From the IMG/VR virus record IMGVR_UViG_3300036799_000279, positions 1-38,335 of that record: 38,335 nt of DNA; one strand, 5' to 3'. Position 1 is the stretch's first letter. Each line of letters starts with the position of its first letter. Shown in pieces: positions 7,101-15,112 of this stretch. The position numbers were made by a program, and so were the translations under genes. The notes under the pieces were generated by a model. That model did not search any database. It was not told the DNA's origin and was given only the letters and a program-made list of their open reading frames with translations. The stretch is from a virus.

Positions 7101-10030
7101 TTGGCGTTCTGAATCGTTACACCAGTGTCCTGAGAATACGGAATGATGAGGCCGCTGGCGGCGTCAATTGCGCCAGGGTGTTGTCCAAGCACAGTGAATG
7201 CCTGAGAACCCAAGCTCGCCAATGGCGTTGCAGAATTTCCAAAAGCGTTTACTGGCTGGAATTTGAAATAAAGCGTCTGTCCTGCCCATGTCGGATCGTA
7301 CTGATATTTGAATATGCTCTGATCTAGTCGCATGAACAGCGAACCCGCTGCATGGCTACTGATTGCGGTGCCGAATAGTCCACGGCGGATATAACCGTTC
7401 ATCGTATATTGCTGTTGACCACTGAGAGCAGCCGCACTGGACGCGATGTATTCGCCGTCCACGAAGCAGAGCGTGACATTATTGTCGGCATCTGCGGTGC
7501 TTCCTGCCGCCAGTGCTCCGCAGTTCTCCGCGAGATCAATCACCAGCGAGTTCACGGTGTCGGGGTCGCTGCCTGATGCGAAGGTGCTGTCCAATACTCC
7601 CAAACGTGCTGGGGCTTGAATCGTTCCCACTTGCTCGAAGTTGGTGTTGTCTCTCGACACCCAGATGTTCGTGCTTCCGTAATTGCTGCTGGTGCCGCAG
7701 GCACCTATATAAATGGTGTTGCCTGCGTATCCCGTAAGACGAGATGTTGCCTCGAACATCACAACTTCAACGTTGCCAGGATTGGCGTAAGCATTCGACA
7801 CAACGCTGGCGGTGCTGATCGCCTTGTTATAAATCGTCGGAAGATGAGCGCCCCACGGATAATCCTCGCAAGTGATCGCCAAGCCAGTCAGTGGATCGTC
7901 CACGATCTTGGTGATGCGAGCTGGCTGATTCACCAGTCCGAGATTTGCGTTGTTGAGACCGACGGCCCATGTGCTCGTGGTGCTGAGGGAGATAATGTCC
8001 ATCGGCTCCAGATATGAGTAGGTGAATGGCAGCGTGAATTCGTAAGTGTTGCGGATGTAGACGTTGTGCTTCACACGCATATTGGCAGCAAACGTTGCGG
8101 CCGTCAGCGTGTGAATGAAATCCCAGTTCTGCGGGTCTTCCCTTCTCTCTCCCCACTTGTTGATTGAAGCCTGATCGGATTCCTGCGTGATCTCAGGTGA
8201 ATACTGATTGCTGCGGTTGTTCCACTGCACCTGGACCGCGTTCATCGCATCCTGAGGAGCACTGCGCGTGATCTTGACTGGATCTTCGCCTTCTTTGCCG
8301 AGATAACATGTATCGTCCAATGCGACTGCATAAGCGGTTGGCGCAGTCCAAGTGCAGCCACTGCCAGCGGTCGTCGTATCGCCATATGGAACGAGTTTCA
8401 GCAGACCTTCGCTGTAGAACGCGGAGCACATTCCTGCTTCCAGCCACTTGCCTAACGTGCTGGCTGCGGTGTCTTGTGAATCGAGCACAGGCGAGATGAA
8501 GAAGCCGTTAGCCGCGAACCAGTTCCATGCCGTGCTTCCCGTCAAGCTGGTGCCTGGAGTAGAAGGTGCGCCTCCCCACGTGCCGTTCGGCCCGTTATCA
8601 ATCACGCTGGTTGGGAATGCAACGAGACCAACTCCCAAGCCGCACTGCTGATTAGTGAGCACCTGCCCAATGCACTGGATTGGATTGCAGTCCTTTATTC
8701 CGCCTCCATAAATGTCAGGCGTCACGACCTCAAATGTGTTGTTAGAAATCTGACCAGATGTTCCAAGAGCCATCGGGTGATATGCGACATACGCCTTGGA
8801 CGAATAACCCAACGCTGCGCCTGGATATTTTGAAGTGAGAACACTCCATGTGCTCTGACCTTGTGTGCCCTCGAACAATTGAAAGTTGAGCGAGCTAGGT
8901 GCGCCCTGAGGCACGATGCTGAGATCTTGTGTGATCCACGTGATCCGCACCTGTGCGCTAATGTCACCAGTGGCGAACTTGTACGTTCCGCCGTGACCGC
9001 TCGGGATGCATTGATAAGTTCCTGTCACTGTCGGCGTGGCGTTCACCTTGGTGAGCCTCGTGCCGTTATTCGGTCCTGCCGTATACACCACGCCCAAGTC
9101 CGTTAGGAACTGGAGCGATCCACCGACGACGATCTGCTTGCCTGCTGGAACGATGTCGGTCTCAGTTTCCGTGATGTTCGGCAGATAGAAGCTGTACGAC
9201 AGCGTCAGGGTCTTGCCTGCATCATGCGTGGCATCGAAGTGATATGTGTTTCCTGGCTCTGTCGCCGTGGCTGCATGAGTCTGTGCAACGCCGCTGGCGT
9301 TCTGTAATGTTAATGTCGTGGCTGTAGATGAAGCGCAGACGAACGAGCCGTTGTTCGCAGCGTTGGTGAACCCAGCAATCGTGAATGTGTATCCAGCGAA
9401 AGCATTCGAACCACCTCCTGTGATCGTGCCTGTGTAGGCGGTGTTGCCGCCTGAGGCATTCGCAACAGAAGTCAGCGTGAATGTTCCGATTGAATTCGGA
9501 TTGATGCTGTAAGTTCCGCTAGTGAGAGTTGTCCCGAACGGCACCTTTATGAACGACGCCAAATACGAGCCGCTCAGAACTGTTGCAGCAGGAGCACCAA
9601 GATCGTGGAATGTGCCGCTGTAGGCGATGCTGCGGCCAACGCCAACATCAATTAGTTGGTTGTTGCTGCTCGTGACAATTGCTGGCGCATTGGTGGGCGT
9701 GTAGATGCCTGGTGCTGCGATTGTGTAGCTTTCCGTCGCATTCGGCAGACCAAGCCAGCTTTGCCCTGACCACACATCTCCGATGCCAAGGATTGGCCCA
9801 TTGCAAAGAGCAGCGATGCAATCGACAAAATAAAGATATTCAGTGCCGCCCTTGCCGCCTCCTTTGCCGCCTTGGATATTAACGGTCTGTGCTCCGAACC
9901 CATCTTCCCAGAGAAGAGACTGCTGAATACGAGCTGTTCCCATGACCCAAGGCAGTGGGTATCCATAGGCAGACTGGTTGATCTGCGCTTGATTAAGTTT
10001 CGTCGGCTGCTGCTGTTGTCCGAATCCCAT
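4127..10030 (-). CDS. Giant tail-tip / host-specificity protein with C-terminal Hint domain
   Basis: A 1967-residue central tail-fibre protein of the lambda gpJ / gene-transfer-agent tail-tip type; it should recognise the host surface at the tail tip. The N-terminal ~950 residues contain the typical start (GGKGGGKGG, then YLYFVDCIAALCNGPI, 54-80). Next come a jelly-roll-like domain (~974-1136), two tandem CBM5/12-like carbohydrate-binding repeats (1153-1199 and 1203-1247), a second jelly-roll-like domain (~1274-1430), a LamG-like domain (~1540-1720), a Gly-rich linker (1826-1838), and a Hint domain (1839-1961) with Cys1839, T1897-x-x-H1900 and H1960-N1961. The ATG overlaps the NlpC/P60 stop codon (TAATG), as expected for the tail operon. 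Domain limits are estimates by eye. Confidence 0.93.
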   Translation of the reverse strand: MGFGQQQQPTKLNQAQINQSAYGYPLPWVMGTARIQQSLLWEDGFGAQTVNIQGGKGGGKGGTEYLYFVDCIAALCNGPILGIGDVWSGQSWLGLPNATESYTIAAPGIYTPTNAPAIVTSSNNQLIDVGVGRSIAYSGTFHDLGAPAATVLSGSYLASFIKVPFGTTLTSGTYSINPNSIGTFTLTSVANASGGNTAYTGTITGGGSNAFAGYTFTIAGFTNAANNGSFVCASSTATTLTLQNASGVAQTHAATATEPGNTYHFDATHDAGKTLTLSYSFYLPNITETETDIVPAGKQIVVGGSLQFLTDLGVVYTAGPNNGTRLTKVNATPTVTGTYQCIPSGHGGTYKFATGDISAQVRITWITQDLSIVPQGAPSSLNFQLFEGTQGQSTWSVLTSKYPGAALGYSSKAYVAYHPMALGTSGQISNNTFEVVTPDIYGGGIKDCNPIQCIGQVLTNQQCGLGVGLVAFPTSVIDNGPNGTWGGAPSTPGTSLTGSTAWNWFAANGFFISPVLDSQDTAASTLGKWLEAGMCSAFYSEGLLKLVPYGDTTTAGSGCTWTAPTAYAVALDDTCYLGKEGEDPVKITRSAPQDAMNAVQVQWNNRSNQYSPEITQESDQASINKWGERREDPQNWDFIHTLTAATFAANMRVKHNVYIRNTYEFTLPFTYSYLEPMDIISLSTTSTWAVGLNNANLGLVNQPARITKIVDDPLTGLAITCEDYPWGAHLPTIYNKAISTASVVSNAYANPGNVEVVMFEATSRLTGYAGNTIYIGACGTSSNYGSTNIWVSRDNTNFEQVGTIQAPARLGVLDSTFASGSDPDTVNSLVIDLAENCGALAAGSTADADNNVTLCFVDGEYIASSAAALSGQQQYTMNGYIRRGLFGTAISSHAAGSLFMRLDQSIFKYQYDPTWAGQTLYFKFQPVNAFGNSATPLASLGSQAFTVLGQHPGAIDAASGLIIPYSQDTGVTIQNANFEAATVMSQNGAPAGWMPEGTAATITYDTATPYDGSQSLKLVAADRYRGVQNQQKYSCTPGDQYKLTFAGKLVSGGMQPRAGLWFENASGFVSAVVANITSGSWTALSVSGTVPAGATFFYIVSDCEYITSASTTTWEIDKFQLVRVSSLDNEVSDGSNFVKLLASHAVNNVAYNFRGIWTSGTTYFQGDEVIFGQSYWVALAGSLNSSPNTGNSNWQVVGSYSGFQGAWSSSTAYIAGAEVTFSGNYWVCVTGNTNSAPSTSNANWQVAGPSSLDNIADGGVYLRTSYIAGDALLDNGNFEASSSILPPPGYTPYANTATLAYDTTTQFSGAQSIKITSPSAGGAGILPIKKVMCRAGDVFFASARAKWISGSGAADLSISFRNASGTGIGGSDVTTSSSSWTLLTNTQTAPAGTVYATFEIYANAANTTVEFDEHYIRCVRNLDTEVADGSTYGKVNQTALTGNNIDPSKGGVLAKGSTPTSQNGIVLGGMTWNVTSNSWQPSWTQTPIFRADGTISGFIAGGTLSVTGLLPSQSYTAYPYWDETSSTMKWVGSELVFPTMTSVGLNGSTQYLTTTTSANSLPTQFTLEAWIKTTASSGQQVIMSLAAPQTGTGAPTHEDMIWTVGPAGNINFQYVNGSGSVVNATTTGAQVSDGAWHHIVIAFATGGTITIYVDGVSKGTASALGAPRNAGFALWYRIGFGPANASFLTTVNSFFNGSLSQVALYTGTPLTSTQVSNHFITGINVGFTVTNGYANTVAADTPTYYWKLNEMVGTSAAESIASNTGTYVGSPTLNQQAPVVVPSGSPAYMWPYKNYLCSQAQSLQSRIPLSAGSLNPSTPASGSVPGGGGGIGGGGQGGCWSGNTLIRTQHRAVRIDEWLDGTEVLTARGTWRPARLLCHEIMQWKMIDPIGNGELVTIQHWVLENGGWMRAHVAYRDIQTLIHENHVYDLIVLDVNETETEALSPMTEHSYTLESGIVAHNAIMLPK
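4130..4516 (-). other. Hint (intein-like/BIL) domain coding segment inside the tail-tip gene
   Basis: This segment encodes the last 129 residues of the tail-tip protein. It begins with Cys1839 (CWSGNTLI) after a Gly-rich linker, carries block-B TIQH about 58 residues later, and ends HSYTLESGIVAHN followed by AIMLPK and the stop. Cys at position 1, TxxH, and a C-terminal His-Asn about 123 residues from the Cys are the hallmarks of self-processing Hint domains. The residue after Asn is Ala, not Cys/Ser/Thr, which resembles bacterial intein-like domains rather than classical inteins. Splicing into a downstream extein is impossible because only six residues follow, so cleavage or cross-linking is likelier. 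Confidence 0.8.
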
Positions 10031-10506
10031 TACTTCTCTTCCTTGCAGTGCTCATCAAGCGGCGTGAAAAACTTGCGCTGGCATTTCTGAAATCGTGGTT
10101 CCTTCGTCCCGTGTCCGCCGATTACTCCATGACGCCCGATGGCGTGAATGATGTAGTCAGGCCAACTGACAATGATTCCCGCATGTGCGAATGCGTGATC
10201 GAGCTTGTACACAACCGTGTCTCCTGGCTTCGCTTCCAACTCAGAAATCTCTCTCATGTAACGCATAACGGTGTTGATATATTCAGGGTCTTCTCTGTGC
10301 TGACAGACTTGCAGAGAATAATCCGTAGGTAGCGGCACACCATCTCCTGGACGATGCCCTGCTTCTAAATAAACCGCTTTGAGTAACTGACCGCAATCCA
10401 CGCCGCCCTTCGAGCCTTTGATCGCGGACCAACCCCGATACGGCGTCCCAAGCCAACTCTTCGCCACTTCCACAATGTTGTTTCTCTGTACGTCTGATAA
10501 AGGCAT
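10030..10506 (-). CDS. NlpC/P60 cell-wall peptidase, tail-associated
   Basis: A 158-residue NlpC/P60 cysteine peptidase of the lambda gpK / gene-transfer-agent gp14 type. These proteins sit at the tail tip and cut peptidoglycan stem peptides during DNA entry. The catalytic Cys is in GGVDCGQL (Cys38), and the His candidates are His108 (FAHAGIIV) and His121 (YIIHA), in the expected order. It lies between the hub gene and the tail-tip gene, which is the family's usual position. It starts three bases after the hub stop, and its own stop overlaps the next ATG. It is unlikely to be the host-lysis enzyme. Confidence 0.93.
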   Translation of the reverse strand: MPLSDVQRNNIVEVAKSWLGTPYRGWSAIKGSKGGVDCGQLLKAVYLEAGHRPGDGVPLPTDYSLQVCQHREDPEYINTVMRYMREISELEAKPGDTVVYKLDHAFAHAGIIVSWPDYIIHAIGRHGVIGGHGTKEPRFQKCQRKFFTPLDEHCKEEK

Positions 10507-10508
10507 CG

Positions 10509-11426
10509 CTATACCGCCTGAGTCGGTGGTGGTATGAATGGATCGCCACCGAAGTGAACTTGATTGGCAAATTTGCTGATGCAGGTCGGAAGCGTTTTAT
10601 CGCAGCCAGCCGTGACCACGAACGTGTCTCCCACGTTCGGTGTGAGCAGCCAGGGAAATGACATCTCAAGATTGCCCGAAGCATCATGCAGCTTTACGGT
10701 CTGGCTCAGTCCTGAATTAGTGCCAGCCGTACACTTGACCACGCCCTGACTGAAATATCCGAATGCCTGAGAGAAAGCTGAAGACGGAATCAACGTCCAC
10801 ACGCTGCTTCCAGAAGCAGCGGTGAAGCTTTGGGTCTGAATGCCGCCCACAGGATTGCAGTTGCTGTCGCCGTAGCTCCAAGGACAATTCGACTGAAATA
10901 CTCGTGTTGGCACCTTGAGGTTCAACGCATAAAGAGGATCGGCGCACTCGAACGTGACCTTCAGCCTATTGATCTCGGTAATCTTTTCCAGAGTGCCGTA
11001 GAACTTCGTCTCGATCCCATTGCTGAGGTTGCCGTATGCGTTGCTTGGCATGTATGCGGTGTAAACCGTCACATGTGCAGGCTCAAATAATCCGTTGAAC
11101 GCTGCGTTCAGAATTCCGACATTCATGCCTGGGTAGCTGGTTCCCTGTTGGGGAACGCAACTTAGCGACATGGTGTTCGACTGAAGACCAAATCCTGCCT
11201 CGCTCGTGATTGCACCACGAGACCAGCGTCCGTACTGACTTGAAGAGAAGGTCGTAGTGCTTCCAGTCCATCCATTCGTGCCGCTCGGCACGGTGATGTC
11301 GAACTGACCCTCTGTTACATAAATCGTCGTGCCTGTCGGAAGCGTGATAGCGAACAAGTCCGCCTTGAGACAGTTGGGATTCGTCTGCAAGAACGATACG
11401 AGCGAAATCGGCATGAGGCGTTTCAT
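10509..11426 (-). CDS. Baseplate hub protein, DUF2163 / BR0599 family
   Basis: A 305-residue tail hub protein like gene-transfer-agent gp13 and functionally like lambda gpL. The N-terminal ~160 residues are DUF2163. The C-terminal part shows the BR0599 pattern, with Cys181 and Cys190 (SNCPWSYGDSNC) and then Cys275 and Cys282 (GCDKTLPTC), ending FGGDPFIPPP. Four conserved Cys in this domain suggest an iron-sulfur cluster, by analogy with lambda gpL. The start codon overlaps the stop of the DUF2460 gene (TAATG), so the two are translationally coupled. The order DUF2460, DUF2163, NlpC/P60, tail tip is the standard one for this tail type. Confidence 0.92.
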   Translation of the reverse strand: MKRLMPISLVSFLQTNPNCLKADLFAITLPTGTTIYVTEGQFDITVPSGTNGWTGSTTTFSSSQYGRWSRGAITSEAGFGLQSNTMSLSCVPQQGTSYPGMNVGILNAAFNGLFEPAHVTVYTAYMPSNAYGNLSNGIETKFYGTLEKITEINRLKVTFECADPLYALNLKVPTRVFQSNCPWSYGDSNCNPVGGIQTQSFTAASGSSVWTLIPSSAFSQAFGYFSQGVVKCTAGTNSGLSQTVKLHDASGNLEMSFPWLLTPNVGDTFVVTAGCDKTLPTCISKFANQVHFGGDPFIPPPTQAV

Positions 11427-13045
11427 TAGTTCACCGACTCGACTAGAAAGAGAAATGGTGTGTAGACATCCGTTGTGCTGGTCACTGTGACGGTGAACTT
11501 AATCGTGATCGAGGCTGCCGTATTTTCTGCAGGAGTCGCTGCGCTGTAGATGGGAACAGTCGCCGAGCCGCCCGCTGACCAACTGATGAGTCTGCTCAAG
11601 ACTTGAGAATTGGCGGTCACAGGGTCGTTCATGACAAGCAAGTTCCACTGCATTTGCGGGACACCTGTCGCTGCACTCGCAACAACGAAGGATGTGGCCC
11701 CAAAGTAGACCTTAAATGTTGAAGCCGTGGCACCAGTGGAGTGCTGGAATATGCTGGTGATTCGCACACCTGTGCCTAGCCCAATCGTGTTCGCAGGCAT
11801 CGTGTAAGTGAATAAAGTGGTCTCCACGTTTGAAGCTGGTGTGATAGGAGACTGTTGATCCTGGAAGTTCAGGGTCTTCGACGGCACTTGCGCTGCCGTA
11901 GCCACGCCACTAATGTCCGAGAACGCAGGTTGAGTCAGCGTCGGAGTGCCGCTCGTGCTGATGCTGTTGACCCATTTGCTCGCTACTGCAGTGATTGCTT
12001 TGACGCCGCCGATCAGAGATGTAGTCGGATTTGGTAATTGCGACGAGGTTGCAGTTCCTGAAAGTTGCGAAAAACTGTAATCGTTAGTAGCCGAGACCAC
12101 TACTCCAGTGCGACCGAATACGGAGGAAACAGCTCCACCGCCACCGCCTACAGTAGAACCATTGAACGTAAGCTGGTCGCTGGCGTTTACACCGAGAGGC
12201 AAATCAGCCGAGTTTGCATTGTTGCGCCATGCGAGGGTGTCAGCATGGGCCAAGCTAAGGAAACCCGATGCAGCTTGATTAGGCGTGGAGGAATCAAGGC
12301 CCACGAGAGCCAGCGGATAAACGCTGATCGTCTGAGGACCGCTTGGGTTCAACTGAACCGCTTGCGGCGTAGCTGTTAATCCTCCACCGCCTGTCCCTCC
12401 ACCAGCGAATACGATGCCACTGGTACCCGCAGCTACGAACTCGCTGCTGAACTTCACACTGCTGATGTCCCACTGATCCACACCACTATTCGTGGTGAAG
12501 CTACGAACGCTGTCCACGGTGTCGGCGGAGAAGCGACACAGAAAACAGAAGCTACCTGTCCACGTGAGCACAGCGTTTAATACAGGAGCACTGCTAAATG
12601 TCACCACGCCTGTGCTACTGAGGCTCACGCTGGTCAGAATACTATTGACGAACACTTGAATGCTCCCAACCACGTTCTGAATGATGTCGGTTGCACCGCC
12701 AATACCTCGACTCAATTGAAACTTGGTCGTCGTGCCATCTCCAACGCCAAATTGCATGTTGGCGACGGAATTGTCTTGCGGATCAGAAAACTGAAATAGA
12801 TTGTTGCGTCCCTGACATGCCATGTACACGCCTATGAACTGAGCCATGACACTGCTGGCCAAAGACTCGTGCCCTGTGATGTGATCCATGTCCCATTCAA
12901 AATCCCAAGTTGCATAGGGTTTTATGGCCACGGAGCTCGTGCCCACGCCAGCAGCATTGGGCTGGATGACGGTGTTGAAGTTCGGGTTTTTCTTTAATCC
13001 CTTCGCCATGCTCAATGGCATCTGGGGCATCACTGGATAGGCCAT
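11426..13045 (-). CDS. DUF2460 distal tail protein fused to a fibre-like extension
   Basis: A 539-residue protein. Residues 1 to about 205 match DUF2460, the distal tail protein (gp12) of gene-transfer-agent-type tails, including the W-D-F-E-W and F-R-F/D-x-V segments. DUF2460 proteins are normally only about 200-220 residues. Here a Gly-rich linker leads to ~330 extra residues with the tail-fibre motif SSVFGRTGVVV (about 307-317) and YSFSQLSG, plus beta-rich low-complexity sequence ending in a probable globular tip (about 395-539). I infer that fibres radiate from the distal tail ring. The ATG follows the tape measure stop directly (TAAATG). Confidence 0.88.
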   Translation of the reverse strand: MAYPVMPQMPLSMAKGLKKNPNFNTVIQPNAAGVGTSSVAIKPYATWDFEWDMDHITGHESLASSVMAQFIGVYMACQGRNNLFQFSDPQDNSVANMQFGVGDGTTTKFQLSRGIGGATDIIQNVVGSIQVFVNSILTSVSLSSTGVVTFSSAPVLNAVLTWTGSFCFLCRFSADTVDSVRSFTTNSGVDQWDISSVKFSSEFVAAGTSGIVFAGGGTGGGGLTATPQAVQLNPSGPQTISVYPLALVGLDSSTPNQAASGFLSLAHADTLAWRNNANSADLPLGVNASDQLTFNGSTVGGGGGAVSSVFGRTGVVVSATNDYSFSQLSGTATSSQLPNPTTSLIGGVKAITAVASKWVNSISTSGTPTLTQPAFSDISGVATAAQVPSKTLNFQDQQSPITPASNVETTLFTYTMPANTIGLGTGVRITSIFQHSTGATASTFKVYFGATSFVVASAATGVPQMQWNLLVMNDPVTANSQVLSRLISWSAGGSATVPIYSAATPAENTAASITIKFTVTVTSTTDVYTPFLFLVESVN

Positions 13046-15112
13046 TTACTTGTTCATCCTTCTCATCACTGAAGTCATGTGGCGTTTGAATGTATCGCCG
13101 TGCTTTGTCAGCATTCGATCTACGCCCTCGGCATCCATCGCGTGAATAGTTGGCGCAAACGATGCGTGAACATGCGTGTCACCGTACGAATTGCCGTTAC
13201 GGCCTTCATTGGCTTCTACTCTGTCCGTCAGTGCCTTGGTGACAACTGTTTCACCGCCGTGACCGATGATTGGGACCGCACCCTGGCCTGGGATTTTTCC
13301 GCCGATCTCAAAGCTCATGGCCGTGGCCATCATGGTTGCTCCGAATGCTGGCGCACCCGTATCAATCGGCCAGGGAGCAAGAGAGAACGAAGCCACAGCA
13401 TTTGCACCTGCGACTTGCGCCGCCAACGTTTTCAGGATCGCAGCCGTAGCTGTTGCTTGAGCGATGGTCATGGCATTGGTGCTCGCATCCACCGCTTTCA
13501 TAATTGTGTGAGTAATCACCCACTGCATTCCCCACTTGATAATGGAGCTGAGCATAGATTCGAGCATCTGGCTCGCGACTTGGCGCACAGCTTGTCCTAA
13601 GCTTCGACTCTCCACGATGCTTCGGGCCATTCCCTGACTGAACCCGTTTACGAATTGGGTGACGCTGCTCTGCAACGTCATGCGGATGGTCGTGCTCAAA
13701 TCCAAAGTCTCGGACTTCATACGAGCGAAGTAGGTGCCCCACGAGGAGTTCAACTTCGCCATCGCAGTGTCGGTCTTGCTGATCTCGCTGTTGAACTTGA
13801 TCTGCTCCTGCGTCTGTTGCTGGATTAGGTGGAGCTTTTTATCAGGATCTTGGGTCTGATCTATTTCATTCAGCAAAGCCCTCATCTTGGCTTCGTGTTC
13901 CTGCTCATAGACCTTCTTGACCTGTTCGTAGTAGTTTTTTTCAGAAATCAGACCGAGCGCATGATTCTGTTCCAGCGCATCCTGCTGCATACCGAGATAC
14001 TCTCGGTACTTGCTGATGATCTGACCCTGGTTGAGTAGATTGCCCTGTTCACCGAGCTTGGCGACAGCTTCAGTGGCTTTGACTTGAGCGGCAGCGATCT
14101 CATCCGATGCCTTCTGTGCATCATCGTGAGCTTTAGCAACGCGCTGGCTAAGACTTGCGAAAGCTTTATTCCACGCAGACTCGGTCTTCTGAGCATCTGC
14201 AGTAATTTCGTTGGTCGCCTTACCTGAAGAAATGGCCACCCGCTCACGGGCTTCGATTGTTTGCTCCCGCAATGCGGTAGTAACGTCCTGCCACGCCTTC
14301 TCTTGATCCGTAAGGTGCTGAGCAAGAAAGTTATCCTGTGGCGAGTCCTTAATCACACCCGCAGCTTGACGCTGCTTTTCGCGCAGCGTGTCAAAGTGAC
14401 CCTGGGCCTCCTGCATAGCGGCATTCAGCGCAACTACAGCCTGCTTAGGATCGTTCCCATGCTCACGAATGTCCTCAAGTTTTTCTCGAACAGCTAACAG
14501 AGCCTTCTGCGCTGGTTCGGTGTCTACCGAACCGAACAGCTTCATGAACCAATTGCTGTCCATCTTCTGAAGAAGTTTGTCAGCTTCAGTTTCCATTTTC
14601 TTGAACTCGCCAATGATGGAGTTCAAGGTTTGCTCGTTTAGCAATTTGATTTTGCCTTGCAATGCAGCAACCGAGTGGTTGCCGAGTTCATCGGCTTTGA
14701 TTTGGACCTGGAGCAACTCTTCGCCCAGAGTTGCCATTGTGTCGTGGAACGTGCTGTCAACAGACTTCCACCCATCGGCGATTTCCTTGGCTGCTTTCTT
14801 GTGTTCCTCTACGAACTTGCTGATGAAGCCGATTGCGAACACTGCGCCCATGACTGGAAGCAACAACTCGAATGCCGCGCCAATGCCTGGAATAGTTGCA
14901 ATGAGTGAATTGATATGACGAGGCAGACGAATACCGAGGGACTCTTCCAAGACCATCATGGAGCCACGGGCTTCCATCATGTTGAAAGAGCCATCAAATT
15001 CTTTGGACTTACCTTTCAGTCCGTCAAGGTCAGCCTTGACCTTGCCCATGTCCTCGCGGAATTGAGCGGTCTCAGCCTGCAACCGAATGATGAGTGCGCC
15101 TATTTCGGACAT
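13046..15112 (-). CDS. Tape measure protein
   Basis: About 688 residues. It sets tail length and is ejected during infection. Near residues 70-110 are hydrophobic segments (HINSLIATIPGIGAAFELLL, then VMGAVFAIGFI). The middle, from about 120 to 470, is long helical coiled coil. The C-terminal part has the typical SSVTQFVNGFSQGMARSIVES, an Ala-rich hydrophobic stretch, and the GGxIPGxG and HGGE elements of lambda-type tape measures. I chose the ATG at 15112 because AAGGAA lies six bases upstream; an upstream start at 15145 would add 11 residues. It overlaps the end of the chaperone frame by 13 bases. At roughly 1.5 angstroms per residue, the tail would be about 100 nm, which is a rough estimate. 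Confidence 0.93.
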   Translation of the reverse strand: MSEIGALIIRLQAETAQFREDMGKVKADLDGLKGKSKEFDGSFNMMEARGSMMVLEESLGIRLPRHINSLIATIPGIGAAFELLLPVMGAVFAIGFISKFVEEHKKAAKEIADGWKSVDSTFHDTMATLGEELLQVQIKADELGNHSVAALQGKIKLLNEQTLNSIIGEFKKMETEADKLLQKMDSNWFMKLFGSVDTEPAQKALLAVREKLEDIREHGNDPKQAVVALNAAMQEAQGHFDTLREKQRQAAGVIKDSPQDNFLAQHLTDQEKAWQDVTTALREQTIEARERVAISSGKATNEITADAQKTESAWNKAFASLSQRVAKAHDDAQKASDEIAAAQVKATEAVAKLGEQGNLLNQGQIISKYREYLGMQQDALEQNHALGLISEKNYYEQVKKVYEQEHEAKMRALLNEIDQTQDPDKKLHLIQQQTQEQIKFNSEISKTDTAMAKLNSSWGTYFARMKSETLDLSTTIRMTLQSSVTQFVNGFSQGMARSIVESRSLGQAVRQVASQMLESMLSSIIKWGMQWVITHTIMKAVDASTNAMTIAQATATAAILKTLAAQVAGANAVASFSLAPWPIDTGAPAFGATMMATAMSFEIGGKIPGQGAVPIIGHGGETVVTKALTDRVEANEGRNGNSYGDTHVHASFAPTIHAMDAEGVDRMLTKHGDTFKRHMTSVMRRMNK

